From assembly GCA_003252145.1 (NCBI GenBank), contig QKDJ01000169.1, positions 1 to 6,068 of the forward strand: a DNA stretch of 6,068 nucleotides, in the 5' to 3' direction. The notes under the pieces were generated by a model. The model saw only the letters and a list, made by a program, of their open reading frames with translations, did not search any database and had not been told where the DNA came from. This document shows, in pieces, positions 5,574-6,068 of this stretch. How positions within the stretch are numbered: the first letter of the stretch is position 1; each line of letters starts with the position of its first letter. The position numbers were made by a program, and so were the translations under genes. The stretch comes from Azovibrio restrictus. Lineage in GTDB: Bacteria; Pseudomonadota; Gammaproteobacteria; Burkholderiales; Rhodocyclaceae.

Positions 5574-6068
5574 CCCAGAACCTGATGCTCCAGCAGGTGC
5601 TCCAACATTTCGCAGGCATCCCCCTCAAGGGAGCCATGGATGACAGTCGCCAGGTTAGGGCGGGTGATCTGTTCCTGGCCTATCCGGGTGATGGTGCGGA
5701 TGGTCGTCGTTACATTGAGCAAGCGATTCAAGCGGGTGCCCTGGCCGTATGCTGGGAACCAGGTGGTGATTTCGTCTGGAAAACCACCTGGAACGTGCCC
5801 CATCTGTCGATCAGTAATTTGCGTGCCCTGGCCGGTCCCTTGGCCCATGAACTGGCAGGGCGGACCAGTGAGCAGCTGAGTCTGCTGGCCATTACCGGCA
5901 CCAATGGCAAGACCACCATCAGTCAGTGGCTGGCAGAAGCCTATCCGGAGCCCTGTGCCTCCATTGGCACCTTGGGTGCCGGTTTTCCTGGTGCCCTGGT
6001 CACTACCGGATTTACCACGCCTGAAGCCACGAACCTGGCTCGCCTGCTGGCTGAACAATTGCAGCAGG
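5570..6068 (+). CDS. murE: UDP-MurNAc-tripeptide synthetase MurE (5' part)
   Basis: The first 166 residues are present and the frame is open at the window end. MurE is the cytoplasmic Mur ligase that uses ATP to add the third amino acid, meso-diaminopimelate in most Gram-negatives, to UDP-MurNAc-L-Ala-D-Glu. The N-terminal UDP-substrate domain has DDSRQVRAGDLFLAYPG (24-40). The ATPase P-loop is TGTNGKTT (109-116), followed by SIGTLGAGF (131-139) and TTGFTTPEAT (145-154), where MurE proteins carry the threonine-rich substrate loop. The amino acid selectivity motif lies beyond the window, so DAP specificity is inferred from the host type only. ATG overlaps the ftsI stop by 4 nt, and a G-rich run at 5557-5564 serves as ribosome site. 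MurE rather than MurF is favoured by the TTPEAT loop and by gene order. Confidence 0.95.
   Translation, partial: MTQNLMLQQVLQHFAGIPLKGAMDDSRQVRAGDLFLAYPGDGADGRRYIEQAIQAGALAVCWEPGGDFVWKTTWNVPHLSISNLRALAGPLAHELAGRTSEQLSLLAITGTNGKTTISQWLAEAYPEPCASIGTLGAGFPGALVTTGFTTPEATNLARLLAEQLQQ

Overview
The window reads as a chromosomal segment of a GC-rich proteobacterium, most likely a betaproteobacterium. The grounds are a type A RNase P RNA, the gene order mraZ-rsmH-ftsL-ftsI-murE, a DUF3025-like protein and an FtsI/FtsL style typical of that class; the genus cannot be fixed from sequence alone. It is core genome. There are no transposases, phage genes, CRISPR arrays or tRNAs.

Left part (1-1341): the tail of an unidentified gene, then a small predicted outer-membrane lipoprotein, then a DUF3025-family protein. 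They are tightly packed (13-nt gap, then an ATGA overlap) and look like one transcription unit. The DUF3025 stop codon TAA lies inside a perfect TATAAT box, which is the likely -10 of the next gene.

Middle part (about 1350-1910): rnpB, the catalytic RNA of RNase P that matures tRNA 5' ends. It is about 480 nt, roughly 100 nt longer than the E. coli RNA. Its P12 and P13 regions are both enlarged while P3 is short. A strong GCAA-loop terminator follows, with a weaker backup terminator behind it.

Control region (about 1911-2163): there is no gene here. It holds an AT-rich stretch (68% A+T over 1941-2090), two AT palindromes, a candidate promoter at 2091-2120, and four 10-bp-phased TGGGN-like boxes (2118-2157) matching the operator of the autorepressor MraZ.

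Right part (2164-6068): the start of the division and cell wall (dcw) operon. MraZ is the transcriptional regulator, RsmH the 16S rRNA m4C1402 methyltransferase, FtsL a divisome bitopic protein, FtsI (PBP3) the septal transpeptidase, and MurE, cut by the window end, adds the third amino acid to the peptidoglycan stem peptide. Junctions overlap by 4, 1 and 4 nt (GTGA, TGATG, ATGA), implying translational coupling. The exception is ftsL-ftsI: an exact 20-bp tandem duplication near the ftsL 3' end shifts the frame and gives an early TAA. Deleting one copy restores a TGATG overlap with ftsI. I regard this as the most notable observation in the window.

I found no evidence of a wholly new biological system. 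The unusual points are the ftsL duplication, the joint P12/L13 enlargement of rnpB and the four-box MraZ operator.
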